Below are positions 1 to 11,200 of a stretch of DNA of 64,000 nt, piece by piece. How positions within the stretch are numbered: the stretch's first letter is position 1; each line of letters opens with the position of its first letter. This DNA comes from Membranipora membranacea. Lineage: Eukaryota; Bryozoa; Gymnolaemata; Cheilostomatida; Membraniporidae. The stretch covers positions 19,964,001 to 20,028,000 of the forward strand of contig OU612073.1 in NCBI GenBank assembly GCA_914767715.1, given 5' to 3'. The position numbers were made by a program, and so were the translations under genes. The notes under the pieces are model-generated. The model was not told where the DNA came from and did not search any database. It was given only the letters and a program-made list of their open reading frames with translations.

Positions 1-312
1 TGATCATGCATCCCATCGACAGGTTGTTAGTTGATAGGAATGGTTGATCTCTCTTGTTGATTTTGCTCATTCATGTACAGGTCAGCCAGCCCAAACTGGT
101 TTGATAATAAACAACCAGTTATAGCGGCTGCCCTGGGCCTGATGAATCTCTGGATCTCCCAATCCAGAGCAAGAACCCAAAGCCCCCTTCGGAAAGGATT
201 TTGTAGCGCTTGTTATTCTAGACCTGTCAAATACAGAATAAGAAGGGTTTGATTAGTAATCATTCATCAACAGAATACAATTGGGTCCATAAAATTGTGA
301 AAAGTAGCAAAA
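1..312. other. No gene seen
   Basis: I see no open reading frame of note, RNA gene or clear repeat in this stretch. It is ordinary AT-rich non-coding DNA at the window edge. Confidence 0.5.
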
Positions 313-531
313 GTTCCTAATTTTTAAAAGAATTATGTTTGTGAACAGGTGGTCTTTTGACCGTCAGCGTCTTTGCCAAAACTCCAGATTGTTAGTTTGC
401 TAGTGTTAGAGCAATTACTATTAGTTTTAGACAAGTGAGTTTTTGTAGTTAGCAGCTGGAATTTTAGCAAAGACGCTGATGGTCAAAATACCACCTTTTC
501 ACAAGCGTAATTCTTTTGAAATTTAGGAAGT
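313..531. mobile_element. Foldback (MITE-like) element, about 220 bp
   Basis: The two ends are inverted copies of each other. The left arm, from about 313 to 395, runs through AGAATTATGTTTGTGAACAG and the words GTCAGCGTCTTTGCC. The right arm, from about 455 to 531, carries the complement with a few differences. The middle is a short unpaired loop. No coding capacity is present. This is the structure of a non-autonomous DNA transposon; I could not define the target duplication. Confidence 0.7.
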
Positions 532-540
532 CTATAACAA

Positions 541-640
541 TAAAAAAAATAAATAAAAAAGTAAAATAAATAAAAAAAGATGAAAAAAATAAATAAATAA
601 AAAATAAAAAGAATATAAAAAAAAAAATGAGAAAAATGAG
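541..640. repeat. A-rich low-complexity tract
   Basis: Almost entirely A and T with AAATAAATAAAA-like units, a few G and hardly any C. It abuts the foldback element to its left and may be a degenerate microsatellite. Confidence 0.8.
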
Positions 641-919
641 CAGAATGAAGGAGAGGGGGTTCCTAAACTAAAATTTTGGATAAATGTGGATACAGCTGAA
701 TCAGTACTCGTCTTTCTCAGTCATACTAACCTAATAAACTAATCCCTATAATAAATAAAACCCTAAATAACTAAATAAAACCCTAAAGTCGATACCGGTG
801 AGTCTGTCAGTCAGTACGTTCAACTGGAAAACACAAGCATGACACAGCTGTACCCACACAAATCCATCTCAAAAAAATTGTATAAAAAGAGTGTATGACA
901 GTGAGCGATAAGAGGAAAT

Positions 920-1117
920 GTGTACATAAATTTAAGAGACCCTACACTACACTACACTATAGCCCAAGCCGAGCAACTTTTCAAGCAATCATTTAATAGC
1001 AAACAAGTTCAACAAAGCCACACTACACTAGCCTACACTAAAGCTCAAGCCGAGCAGCTTTTCAAGTTGTCATTTAATAGCAAACAAGGTCAGCAAGGTG
1101 CAAGCAGCACTATTTAA
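920..1117 (+). other. Short ORF made of a 25-residue direct repeat, unassigned
   Basis: A 65-codon open frame holds two copies of a roughly 75-bp unit, at about 945-1016 and 1023-1098. Both encode a segment with the core AQAEQLFK-x-SFNSKQ. Three of the differences between copies are synonymous third-position changes (GCC/GCT, CAA/CAG, CAA/CAG) and about two codons change the residue. That is weak evidence of past coding selection. There is no recognisable domain or signal peptide, and no neighbouring exon that I can join to it. It may be an exon of an unrecognised gene, a transposon fragment, or a chance ORF in a minisatellite. Confidence 0.25.
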
Positions 1118-1199
1118 CTTCCAAGAACACTGTCAAGTGATAACAAGAACAAGGAACAATTAACATTGAGTGTCCAAATTAAAATAATTTATACAACCA

Positions 1200-2640
1200 T
1201 ACTTTCTTGCAGGGTCTAAACCGTCTTCAGTGCTGACTCCACTCCAAGATGCTCCAGAGTCTCCGGACGTCTCCAGAGATATCCAGTGCATCTCCAGTGT
1301 GTCACCAGCTCACCAAACCACCACATCCACATGTAATCGAATTGATAATGTAAATGTATTGACAAGCATAGCTGAATAGAGCAAAAATTTATCCACTCAC
1401 ATCCTATAAAGTATTCATATCAACCCAATTCAAATACAAAGTGAAATGCTACAAGCCGCAGATAAACATCCATGTATCAGTTTGCAAAAGCTCAAAGAAG
1501 AGAGAATTGCCCATTAACCTTGCCCTTTATTTAATTATGAACAAAAAATAACCAATGGATCGATAACTACTGTACATTTAAACTTGTCCACTTGTAAAAA
1601 CGTTTACAGTCTTTCTATTAGCAAGCTCTCACCACTACCAAACATTGACAAAATTGGGCATCACAACAAGAGTAAGATAGCAGTAGCTTACCACATCAGT
1701 CTGTGTCAATCTCCCTCATGCCCAAACTGTCCAAGCAGTGTCGAATGGCCCTCAAATCTGCTTATATACTGCCTCAGCTCTCAGTGTCCTGTCAGCGCTT
1801 GCATCAAGAGGGCAAATTCAGATACCATCTTATAATGATATGATTGTGAGCTTGTACACCAATTTCTCCGGCTTATTTGGAAAGCCACAGGCTTTAGCAC
1901 TGCATTTTTGTCAAAAGGGTAAGCCTGGTAAATCTTGCACAAGAGATTAATTTTGGCCCTTTAAAATATCGGCAGATCACAAAATGTCCTACGGTACAAC
2001 AAAGACATCATTATACAATTGATTCCATATTGTTTTGGTTTTTTTCAATGTAAATGTTTACGTATGAATTATAAAAATTATTTGATTACCAATAAGCAAC
2101 AACATAATAGTGTATATAATCTAGCCTCGGAACACTTATATGCAATTTTGACATTACATTGGGACATTACATTGGCTCATAGCTAAAAAATAGTGTACAT
2201 ACTATATTGCACTGTAGGTTCTCCGCAGTGCTAATAATGACTGATAATGGTGAGAGAATGATGTATATGGTAATAATATATTAATGAATATATACTGGTT
2301 GACTCTCCGAAATCATTGACTGAGCAGATTAGGGAAATATTTCGTGTAACACAAATCACAAAATACGTTGTGCCTTTACCTATCATAGACTGTAATGTTG
2401 CGTTAAACTTCCCATATATTGCAATGATTTTCAGCTGTAGTAGCTGTCTAGTTAACTTCTCAAACACATTCATCCTTCCATATGCACCAGACGTGTCATA
2501 AATCACAGCCAGTAAGACTAACCCCTGGTGGAGCTGATCATGATTTATATCTTTACCCTCATGTCTGATAACTACAAACCATTGATGATGTGTAAGTTCT
2601 CATGTTTGGAGTCACCAATTTAGGATATAAGGTAAGAAAT
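1200..2640. other. No gene supported
   Basis: Only short open frames occur, on both strands, and they have no domain resemblance or plausible splice context. I see no RNA gene or long repeat. AT-rich non-coding DNA. Confidence 0.45.
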
Positions 2641-2900
2641 AGGAGTAGGAGGTGGCTCAGTTGGTTAAAGTGCTGTTCCTTTAGCATGCAAATGTTGAAG
2701 GTCGTGGGTTCGAATCCAACTGCAGTCCATCGAATACTAGCATTTGGTTGGTCCCAAAGTTTGCTCTAACCTGCCTGCAAACAGAGAGCAACCTGACGCA
2801 GAAATTGTGACATTTTCACTAAAGCAACTTACATCTGGCTAGCAAGATGTAAGTTGCCTTAGTGAAAATTTCACAATTTCTGCTTCGGGATGTGGCGTGC
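2641..2900 (+). mobile_element. tRNA-derived SINE, family 1, plus strand
   Basis: An internal RNA polymerase III promoter is visible: an A-box-like GTGGCTCAGTTGG at about 2651 and a perfect B-box GGTTCGAATCC at about 2708, with tRNA-like spacing. The tRNA-like head is followed by an unrelated body. The body ends in an inverted repeat (about 2799-2882) whose arms contain AGAAATTGTGA and its complement. Two more copies lie on the minus strand near 15135-15375 and 18930-19100, which supports a dispersed SINE rather than a functional tRNA gene. Confidence 0.75.
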
Positions 2901-3927
2901 GATACGACAACTTGATTTTTTAATTAACCAAATAGAGATTAGGACAAGGAGTTTGACGTGATGTAAGATGGAATAGGAACCACAGTTGTACTTTCACAAG
3001 CATCTTTCATAGCAAGAATAAATAAACGCTCATTTTAATGGTCTTTAACTGAGTAGTTGCGTTTCAGTAGCGAGACATCAGACACAACCCTGTAATACAT
3101 AAGCTACCCTCCCTGCTCCCTGTTGCCACTGCAACTACAAATTTGGGAGTTGTCTGTTCTGATATTATGAGCACACAACTATTATAAATGGTCAATATAC
3201 CTCTAAGAAGTCTGCGGCTCATTTGCATTGCTATAATTATGTATGATATCCCTAGCTGAACAGTGAGTCACTCGTTAGGCAGCTAGGCCTACATGAATTT
3301 GGGAGTTCTCGTCGTAAAACTTATCAACAGTGATTCACTATGGTCCCATGCTTCAAATGAGTGGTCCACTCCCATATCAAATGAAGAATGCTTACAATTT
3401 CCATGATGAAAAAACATCAAAAAAGAACTGCAGCGACCGTGATTTAAACCCAGGCCTCCCATATAGAATACATTGCCTCTAAGCGCGCTATCCATTCATC
3501 TACGCCACCAACTGATCGAAAGTGGTTCCCCAATTGAAATGAACAAATGTGAACCAATGCGTACGGAAGTTGACCTAATTCTATATATCGATTGACCCTC
3601 AAATCGATGTCACATCGACATATAGGGGCGTAGTGATTAGCTAGTGTAAGTAGACTATATAGTTATATGAAGCCTAATTTGTCAAGATCAAGTGTGTTGT
3701 AATCACTGCAGAATACATTGTCTACCAAGACTATATGATATTGTCTGCCAAATAAAAAAGTGTATATATATCGCACACTTTATTTAATTTATTTTTATTT
3801 ATAAATTGAGGGCGAGGTTTTCTAAAAATTTATAATTATATTTAAGTAAACTAAAATTAGCTTGTTGACCCCACACACATAAATTTGACACAAAAAACGA
3901 CCGGGATATTTATGCTTACGAGTGAAG
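2901..3927. other. No gene supported
   Basis: Non-coding AT-rich DNA between the SINE and the P-like transposon. A short minus-strand open frame around 3289-3495 shows no domain or splice context and is not called. Confidence 0.45.
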
Positions 3928-3935
3928 GGTCGTAC
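3928..3935. repeat. Left 8-bp target site duplication of the P-like element
   Basis: The octamer GGTCGTAC immediately precedes the element end CATAGACTTAA. It is repeated exactly at 7531-7538, directly after the opposite end. Eight-base target duplications are characteristic of the P superfamily (hAT elements also make 8 bp). Confidence 0.85.
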
Positions 3936-4062
3936 CATAGACTTAATATACTACCTAGACAGGACAATGCTTCCGCTTCACTGATCATAATGTGTCCCAC
4001 TTAAATAGCAAGACATGACGTAATTAGTTTGTGCTGTGAGCCATGGTTTACTATATACCACT

Positions 4063-4560
4063 CAATGAAATAATGTGAAAAATCAAGGGACGCCGGGCAT
4101 GATGTCAGCCCTTGTCCGGCCCCTAATTATTCAAACACAGAGAAAATTTGTGAGTTTATGTAAAAGACCTTTCCGCACGAGATGGTATAAAAAATTGACT
4201 CCTTAGGCGAATCCAATGCGAGAACAGACCTGATAAGTTACAATCATTAGCCAATAAATATTGAAACAAATACAGCCATCTACCCTTAACACTTCTGCCA
4301 CTACTATTCAAATGCACAGAATACCCACAACACAGTATCACAAATATTTTGTTGGATGAGCCAGATCAAAGCACCACCACCATCATCATAGATTTTTGCA
4401 TAAATATTCCTAGTCCTGACTGAGCACAACCTGCTCAGCTTGGATTCCTTGTTACAAGTTTTTACTGCAATTTCTTTTGTCGCTTCATGAGGATGAATAG
4501 ATCTGTGCTGTAAATTGAGTATGCCAACTCCAGGTATGTATGTATGTATGTATGTACGTG

Positions 4561-4595
<35 letters not shown>

Positions 4596-4726
4596 GTCTA
4601 TGGTCATCTCTCATCAATGAAATAATATAGTAAATCAAGGCACGCAGGGTATAATACCATCCAAATTATATTAGATCTGTTTTAATTTATGAGATACAAA
4701 TTATCAAAACAAATACAGCCCTGTAC
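4063..4726. repeat. Left long inverted arm of the P-like element
   Basis: About 660 bp whose reverse complement recurs at 6541-7188 with modest divergence. Shared words include ATTTATGCA, GACCTTTCCGCACGAGATGG and AACAAATACAGCC. The arm contains an (AT)n run near 4566-4592. Just beside it is a stray AAGTCTATG, the same sequence as the element's terminal repeat, so an older copy may be nested here. Confidence 0.8.
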
Positions 4727-4775
4727 TGAAACAGAAGATGAAAGATACTATGTAAACGAAGTGGTTACTGGTTTT

Positions 4776-4815
4776 AATATTCATACTTTGAATTTTCAAA
4801 GTATGAATATTCATA
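4776..4815. repeat. Short palindrome inside the P-like element
   Basis: A near-perfect inverted repeat centred on about 4796, with arms containing CATACTTTGAA and TTCAAAGTATG. It is a local fold with no evident function. Confidence 0.6.
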
Positions 4816-4992
4816 CTTGAGATTATTTATTTATATAACGTGAACCTGCCGCCTGCTGTCTCATCTTCACGAGTAAGCCCAGCTGCAATTTTACTATCAT
4901 CAGTTGCGAGATACAAGGCAAACATAGAAGTTCTGGATATAATACCCACGCCGCTCAGTTTATAGCAAAACTATTTTTAAATGAGCCTGTAG

Positions 4993-5112
4993 CCTGCTAC
5001 CTCGTCTTCACAAGATGATAATCTGGCTGCCTCATCTTCACAAGATGATAATCTTGCTGCCTCATCTTCACAAGATGAAAATCCTGCTGCTACCACTTCA
5101 CAAGATGATAAG
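4993..5112 (+). CDS. Low-complexity exon upstream of the THAP exon (30-bp repeat)
   Basis: About 3.5 copies of a 30-bp unit encode a Ser/Gln/Asp-rich decapeptide repeat (SSSQDDNLAA). The segment ends at a good 5' splice site (AAG|GTAAGAA at 5112/5113). The frame runs without shift into the THAP exon at 5641. The same frame has a TAG at 4990-4992. That TAG could equally be the end of a 3' splice site (TGTAG), so the exon may start at 4993, with an upstream start exon that I cannot identify. The region is probably a flexible linker preceding the THAP finger. The exon model is tentative. Confidence 0.4.
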
Positions 5113-5640
5113 GTAAGAAACAGCCCAGTGGTGGCTCTCATGTATGCATTGTCATATTTCGGTCTTTATTGGATTGAATTTTTTGACATAATTTCTGCTT
5201 GTCCCATCCATCTAAGAGGACAGGCTTCCTTATTTTTTTAGATAGAAATCAATTGAATATTGTCACATAATAATACCCACATCCTTCTATACATGCACAT
5301 AAATTTAAGGCTATAGACATAGTAAATAATAATCGATGGGTGTGATCAAATTTGAACGTTAGAAAAAAAAGGTGGAACGATAGTGATGGGGCGGGGGGGG
5401 GGAGTGGGGGGCTGGAGGGACACTATTTGAGATGACAATTCTGATTTACTCCCGAAATATCCAACTCAGAACTGGCACAGCAGTCAAAAAGTGTGAGTAG
5501 ACTGAATCGGTGATCTCGCAAATCTTTCTTGGCCATGCTGACGCTGCTATGAAATTGATTTTACAATTTCTGTTTATTATATCAAAAGCTGTAGTTTAAT
5601 GATAATTATTTGTATATGTTATCATTTGTGATGCTTTTAG

Positions 5641-6045
5641 AAACAGTCATCTAGAAACTGGTGTGCTGCCTACGGCTGTGGAAATAACCCGGCAGGAAAT
5701 CCTAAATTAAGCTCCCACGCCTTCCCCAGAAATAACGAGGAGAGACTAAAGGTATGGGTTTCAGCCGTTAAACGCAAGAACTGGACTCCACCCAAATATG
5801 CTGTTCTATGTAGCGAACATTTGAAACGAGATACATTTAGAAGGCCTCCTGATGTGGGTGGGAGAGCTTTGCTAAAAAAGGATGCTATCCCAACAATTTT
5901 CCAATCCTTCCCACACTATCCACAGTGTCTAATAGTGAAGAGATATACGCTGGTCAGAATACACAATGAAACAACCAAACTCGCAGCAAACACTGACAAT
6001 AAGCGCTCCAAACTGAGCAGGCTTATTGTGTTCAGTCATATCTAA
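5641..6045 (+). CDS. THAP-type zinc finger exon of a P-like transposon
   Basis: The exon begins after a 3' splice site (GATGCTTTTAG) and ends in TAA at 6043-6045. The first ~90 codons are a complete THAP domain: C-x4-C near the start (WCAAYGCG), HAFP, the W-x-x-A-x-x-R-x-x-W-x-P block, a CSEH zinc pair and a closing AIPTIF, which matches the family AVPTIF signature. THAP domains bind DNA with a C2CH zinc centre. A basic, Lys-rich tail of about 40 codons follows and then stops. A full P transposase is several hundred residues longer, so this is a truncated protein or a DNA-binding-only derivative. A host THAP gene is the alternative, but the element's ends and target duplication enclose it. 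Confidence 0.8.
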   Translation, partial: KQSSRNWCAAYGCGNNPAGNPKLSSHAFPRNNEERLKVWVSAVKRKNWTPPKYAVLCSEHLKRDTFRRPPDVGGRALLKKDAIPTIFQSFPHYPQCLIVKRYTLVRIHNETTKLAANTDNKRSKLSRLIVFSHI

Positions 6046-6560
6046 TTTTCAGCGATCGCTGATAGTGATAGTGTCTCATTTGGAAATTTTGCAGCAATCA
6101 CCGATAGTGGTAGTTTTCTAGTCTTTGACCCATCCGCAAAATTCAGTATAATCCCACAGTATATATTTTTTTTTGCTAAGTAGTGTAAGAAGTGGTTAGC
6201 TTACATTGCTCTACTAATTTAACGTATACTGCAACCAGTCATATCTAACTTTGCAATGCTCGCTGATAGTGGTAGTGCTTTTAATTTTTGTCGTGCCCAC
6301 AACAATTAGTATAACTCAACAGTATATATTCATATTTTTTACAAAGTAGTGATAAGAAGTGGCTAGCTTCATGGCTGTATTTGTGTCGATAAGCTTTAGC
6401 TTATGCTGTAATCAGTCACATCGAATATGGCAGCAATCGCTGATAGTGGTAGCCGTTAGCCTTGGTCGTACCCTCAGAAATTAGTATAATCCTGCAGTAA
6501 CAGCCCTCTTTTTTGTCATGTCAGTGATAGAAGTGGTTAAGTACAGGGCTGTATTTGTTT
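6040..6560. repeat. Three degenerate tandem units (~180 bp) in the P-like element
   Basis: The words CGCTGATAGTGGTAG, AATTAGTATAAT and AGAAGTGGTTAGC recur in the same order about every 180-190 bp. The last unit runs into the right inverted arm. Subterminal repeats in DNA transposons can be transposase-binding arrays; whether these are is an inference. Confidence 0.6.
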
Positions 6561-7188
6561 TGATAATTTGTATCTCATAAATTAAAACAGATCTAATATA
6601 ATTTGGCTGGTATTATACCCTGCGTGTCTTGATTTACTATATTATTTCATTGATGAGAGATTAACAAAGACTTTATATATATATATGTCACGTACCCTAG
6701 CTTCATCATACATACATATCTGGAGTTGGCATACTCAATTTACAGCACAGATCTATTCTTCCTCATGAGGCGACAATAAAATTTGCAGTAAAATCTTTTA
6801 ACAAGGAATCGAAGCTGAGCAGGTTGTGCTCAGTCATGACTAGGAATATTTATGCAAAAATCCATGATGATGGTGGTGGTGCTTTGATCTGGCTCATCCA
6901 ACAAAGTATTTGTGATACTGTGTTGTGGGTATTCTGTGCATTTGAATAGTAGTGGTGGAAGTGTTCAGGGTAGACGGCTGTATTTGTTTCAATATTTATT
7001 GGCTAATGATTGTAACTTATCAGGTCTGTTCTCGCTTTGGATTCACCTAAGGAGTCAATTTTTTATACCATCTCGTGCGGAAAGGTCTTTTACATAAACT
7101 CACAAATTTTCTCTGTGTTTAAATAATTAGGGGCCGGACAAGGGCCGATATCATGCCGGCGTCCCTCGATTTTTCACATTATTTGATT
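6541..7188. repeat. Right long inverted arm of the P-like element
   Basis: Reverse complement of 4063-4726, with small indels and substitutions. Together the arms would form a long imperfect hairpin of about 650 bp in a read-through transcript. Confidence 0.8.
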
Positions 7189-7530
7189 AATAGCAGATTG
7201 CACCTTCTGCATGGGGAAAAAGACAAAATATAATTCGGATGATTTTTCAGCCAGAATTCTTGTGAAACATTCCTTCCATCAGGCACTCAAACTCAGCTAA
7301 AAGAGAATACCACATAGCAGTTTCCTGTTCCTGTTATTATTTAGCCTGTGCTCTATAAATATTACAGCAAAGTCATGGAACCTCTCCTAAACTGAAGTGT
7401 TACCCAGCTTAGAGTCAGCAACTACTTTGAGTTTTGCATCGCGTAATGCACAAAGCTGATGCTGCCCAGCACATTATTTCCTACCCATTAATGCATTGCT
7501 GCGAAACCTTGGTTGCCCTTTAAGTCTATG

Positions 7531-7538
7531 GGTCGTAC
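7531..7538. repeat. Right 8-bp target site duplication of the P-like element
   Basis: GGTCGTAC directly follows the end AAGTCTATG and is identical to 3928-3935. Confidence 0.85.
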
Positions 7539-8227
7539 ATACTACATAGTAAGGAGGATAATGTAATCATGTTAGCATAAACTACATAGAAAAAACGCAG
7601 CAAACAACAAATAAAAAGGTAAGATTGAATGATCCTGCAGGTCCGAAACTCCCTAAATCCAATCTGCCACCATTTGTAATTGGTAACCCTACTTATGATA
7701 TTAGTAGTGGGGGAGCAACTCTGAAGGCAGGCAAAATTTTAACCCGATCTAATCAAATCAAACTGTATAATCTTTGCAAATCTGGAGCAAAACAAGATTT
7801 GCTGGTCATAATAATATAAGTACTAAACTTGCATCAATAGACCCACTGAGAAAACCAAATAACGCATCAACATAACACAGTAATAGAGAAGACATTATAA
7901 TTTGGCAACAAAGTGGCAACAGTTTGGCACATTTCTGAGCCAAAACTGAACTTTCTCAGTGCCATTGTCATTAAACAGCTAACAAGGTGAAGGTTACGCC
8001 ATCACATGGTCGCCCGTGGCTCAGTGGTATATATTTTAGGAGGGCATCTGATGCAATATACATAAATGATTCCTAGAATTCAGATAATTCATAAAGAAAA
8101 CAGATATTTGAGGGGGCTGAGATATTAAAATACAAATTCAAGGGAATTCTTGTTATCCTGAACAGCATAGCTTGAAACCATTATTAACTTCTAGCTCATA
8201 CTTTAGCCATTCAGAGATAATTACTTT
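7539..8227. other. 3' flank of gene A, no gene seen
   Basis: Non-coding DNA between the P-like element and the stop codon of gene A. It must contain the 3' UTR and poly(A) site of gene A, but I cannot place the cleavage site. A short tRNA-like A-box word occurs near 8013 without a matching B-box. Confidence 0.4.
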
Positions 8228-11200
8228 CTAATCGTCACAGTTGACAGGAATACTAGCTCCGCAATCCTTGGCTAGATCAACACGCAGCTCTTCTATGATT
8301 ATGTGAAATGAAGACTGCCAGCCAGTGAATGCCTCTGTAGGAGTATAGCCGCCATTGCATGTACCGACAGCGTATACAATGGTACGATATCCTGTACTTA
8401 TCCCAAAACACATTCCGCCAACTGTAAATGATGGTAAAGGCATCGTTTAAAATGGCTCTCAAATTAAATAATATTAAATCTGGCCGGCAAAGCCTTTCCT
8501 GCATCCAAGCTACAGTGTGTCTAAACTGAAGTTGACTAGATGCAATGAAATCCTATAATCTGATAACCAATAAAGCAAACATAAGGGAGTTTTTCCTTTT
8601 TCCCTGCCCTAGAATAACAATCATTATATCATACACTGATATTCGTAAATATTTATGGGCGGCAAAATTTCTTGATTACACTTGAGCGCTCGGGAATAAT
8701 GTGCAGTTATATTTATACAAATCTAAAAAAACTATGTGTACCAGGCTGGAAAATGTGGGACAAGGCGTGGCATTACATTCATTAGAGGTAAACAGGGGTT
8801 TCCGAACACGTTTTCTTCTGCTGAGCAAACATGAGCACATTTACTAATCATATCCATAAAAATATAATCCATTGAATAGGTATCTGAGTATCTTTTATGT
8901 CACAAAATGCCGAGAAAATATTTAGGTCAGAACAAGCGCAGTGTTATAAATAAGCAGTTTGGCGTTGTACATAACATTAATGTTTAGTCAGCAGCCACCG
9001 CTGCGGGCATGTTACCTCGTGCTAAACATGAAGATTGAATTTTACTCGAAAAGATAACCTACTATTTACCTTTTTTCCCCTGTTTTATTGCACATGCTCA
9101 AAGGGTAAACTCAGGAAGGGAAAATATTCTGACTTAAATTTTGGTATTGTCCATCTATCTCAAGCTGTTTTGTTTGTCTTGATACAATACAAGGATTTGA
9201 TTGAATGTAGGTTTACATTAACTTTGAGGTATCAATTCGTCACAGTCAGGGAGTTTGTATAATATACAACCTCCGCAATGTCATGCCAAAGAAGTGACTT
9301 TTCGCATTTGAAACCTCTGTTTACATTTAACCAATGGTTTTACTAGTCACCAGCGATTTACTAGTTATGAATAATGATTAGGGGATGTATGACATCCATA
9401 TGTCTGATTTAATTCTGAGGCATCTGTGAACCATGATCATAATGGCACAGACACTGTCGACTGGCATCTGTACCCGTAACCGTATCCGTGCCTGTCCCAT
9501 GTACAAAGTGACACTAGAATGAAAAACTGTGATGCATACAAACCTGACATAGGCTGATGAACATTGGTGTAATAGTTAAAGTACGAAACTCCCTCTATGG
9601 TACCTGGACTATCGCACTCGTTACCGTCTATCTTGAAATACCTGCCAGGGAAACATATAGAGTTATATACACAACTTTATATATGACATCACTTTTATGT
9701 CAACAAATCCTCAATAATTATGTCCATAACTTGTGCGCTATTGAAACATAGCATATTTCTTCACTGCTATATTAGGCGGGGGGGGGGGGGGAAGCAATGG
9801 GCATGGGTTTATTGTTATATCACAGCGTCTTACTCTAGCAAAATCTTACTGCACTTGAATGACTTACTGAAGTATCAACATGCCAATCTCGACACTGTTC
9901 GCTCCAATGTGAGGTTATTGATCATTGGTGGGCAAACTTTTTTGCAATCTGGAACATTTCAACCAAATGAAGGCAGGAGCCTTTCTACATGAGAACTTTC
10001 TGATTCAAAGCTGCCTTCCTTGTGACGGTTTTTCAAAAAGATATTAATTACTAAAATGTTATAGAGGCTGTTATTTAAAAATCAATAGGTCACTGTTTTG
10101 TGTTATTTTTATCTTAAACTATACTTGAAAAAGTTACATTTATGATGATCTTTTGTATAATTGCTGGGAAACTTAGTTACATACATAATACAGAATGGCC
10201 ACTTTTTCTTAATTTATTGTTCTTACATACTGCTATGCATACTTGGATATTCACTTAACGAAAGGGGAATCAAAATTGGCAAAAAGGCCGCAGGTTGCCC
10301 ACAGCTGCTCTAGATGAATAAGTCAACAAGACACAAAGAGGGTTAACACCTCAGCGGTTTGTTTTATTACTGACTGAAGATGGGAACTTTGAAATGGTTC
10401 AATATGGCTTGTGGAGTGTGGACAGTGCCTACTTAAGATTCATATTTCGATTTTTGATGGAAAAGGAGGCTAGATGCTCAAAGACAAACTGCCATAGCGG
10501 TTAGAGAAGTAAAGTACGGTGACTCTTACCATCTGCCACATTGGCTGTTACCACCCTGCTGCATAACCCTATGAACTCCGGTAGACGTCAGTCTTAAGGC
10601 TGTATCGTTATACTCCTTCACATATGTAATTGATTGTATATCAGCATTATCATCACCTTTATTCATGGAATACCACTGCAAGTGCTCTATGTTAGCGTGC
10701 ATATTCTTGTACATCTGAGAGTTTGGTCCATATACTGAAATAAGTGGATTGATAATTTGTTAATTTGATATAACTATTCAACTGTGTTTTATTGATTGTC
10801 TTCTTCGTAGCTTGGTTTGCAGAAGTGACGCCATTAAAAGTTAATATACAGCAAAAGGATAATGACTAATGACCAATGGTTGCTAGATTTGGAATCTCCA
10901 TACTCCATTATATTACATCTGTCAGCCATTTTCTAGGGCTATATGTATATATATCATATTCTAGAAGTGATTACAAATAGTGTGTACAAAAAAATTGGAG
11001 TTAGGTAGAGATAAATCCGAGAATTTGATGACGTCGATAGAGTTCAATCATGATGTGTCATGATCATAATGTGAGTTAATTATGGTAATTTTTGGAAACC
11101 TCGGCAAAGCTTGTCAAGACAGACTAGAGCTTGATTAGATACTAGAATACTAGAATGCTTTTCAACGCACCCTGATATGTGTTGTGACCTAGAGGAATTC

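Larger units (their letters stand above)
3936..7530 (+). mobile_element. P-superfamily-like DNA transposon with THAP exon
   Basis: The element is 3,595 bp and bounded by the short terminal inverted repeat CATAGACTTAA. Perfect 8-bp target duplications flank it. It carries two long subterminal inverted arms (4063-4726 and 6541-7188), a tandem array at 6040-6560 and one exon encoding a THAP zinc finger (5641-6045). THAP domains form the DNA-binding head of P-element transposase, so domain, target-site size and CA...TG ends agree. No catalytic transposase core (RNase H-like) or GTP-binding segment follows the THAP exon, so this copy is probably non-autonomous. Smaller relatives with the same ends lie at 36242-36275, 56839-57330 and 62670-63298. 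Confidence 0.75.

Noticed and set aside
2641-2730. Functional tRNA gene
   Set aside because: A- and B-boxes are present, but no acceptor stem closes, and dispersed copies share a long non-tRNA body. It is a SINE.
4156-7097. ORFs around 4156-4564 and 6912-7097 as genes
   Set aside because: They are inverted copies of one another in the arms of the P-like element, with no domain.
8008-8045. tRNA-like A-box near 8013
   Set aside because: No B-box at the right distance and no cloverleaf could be drawn.
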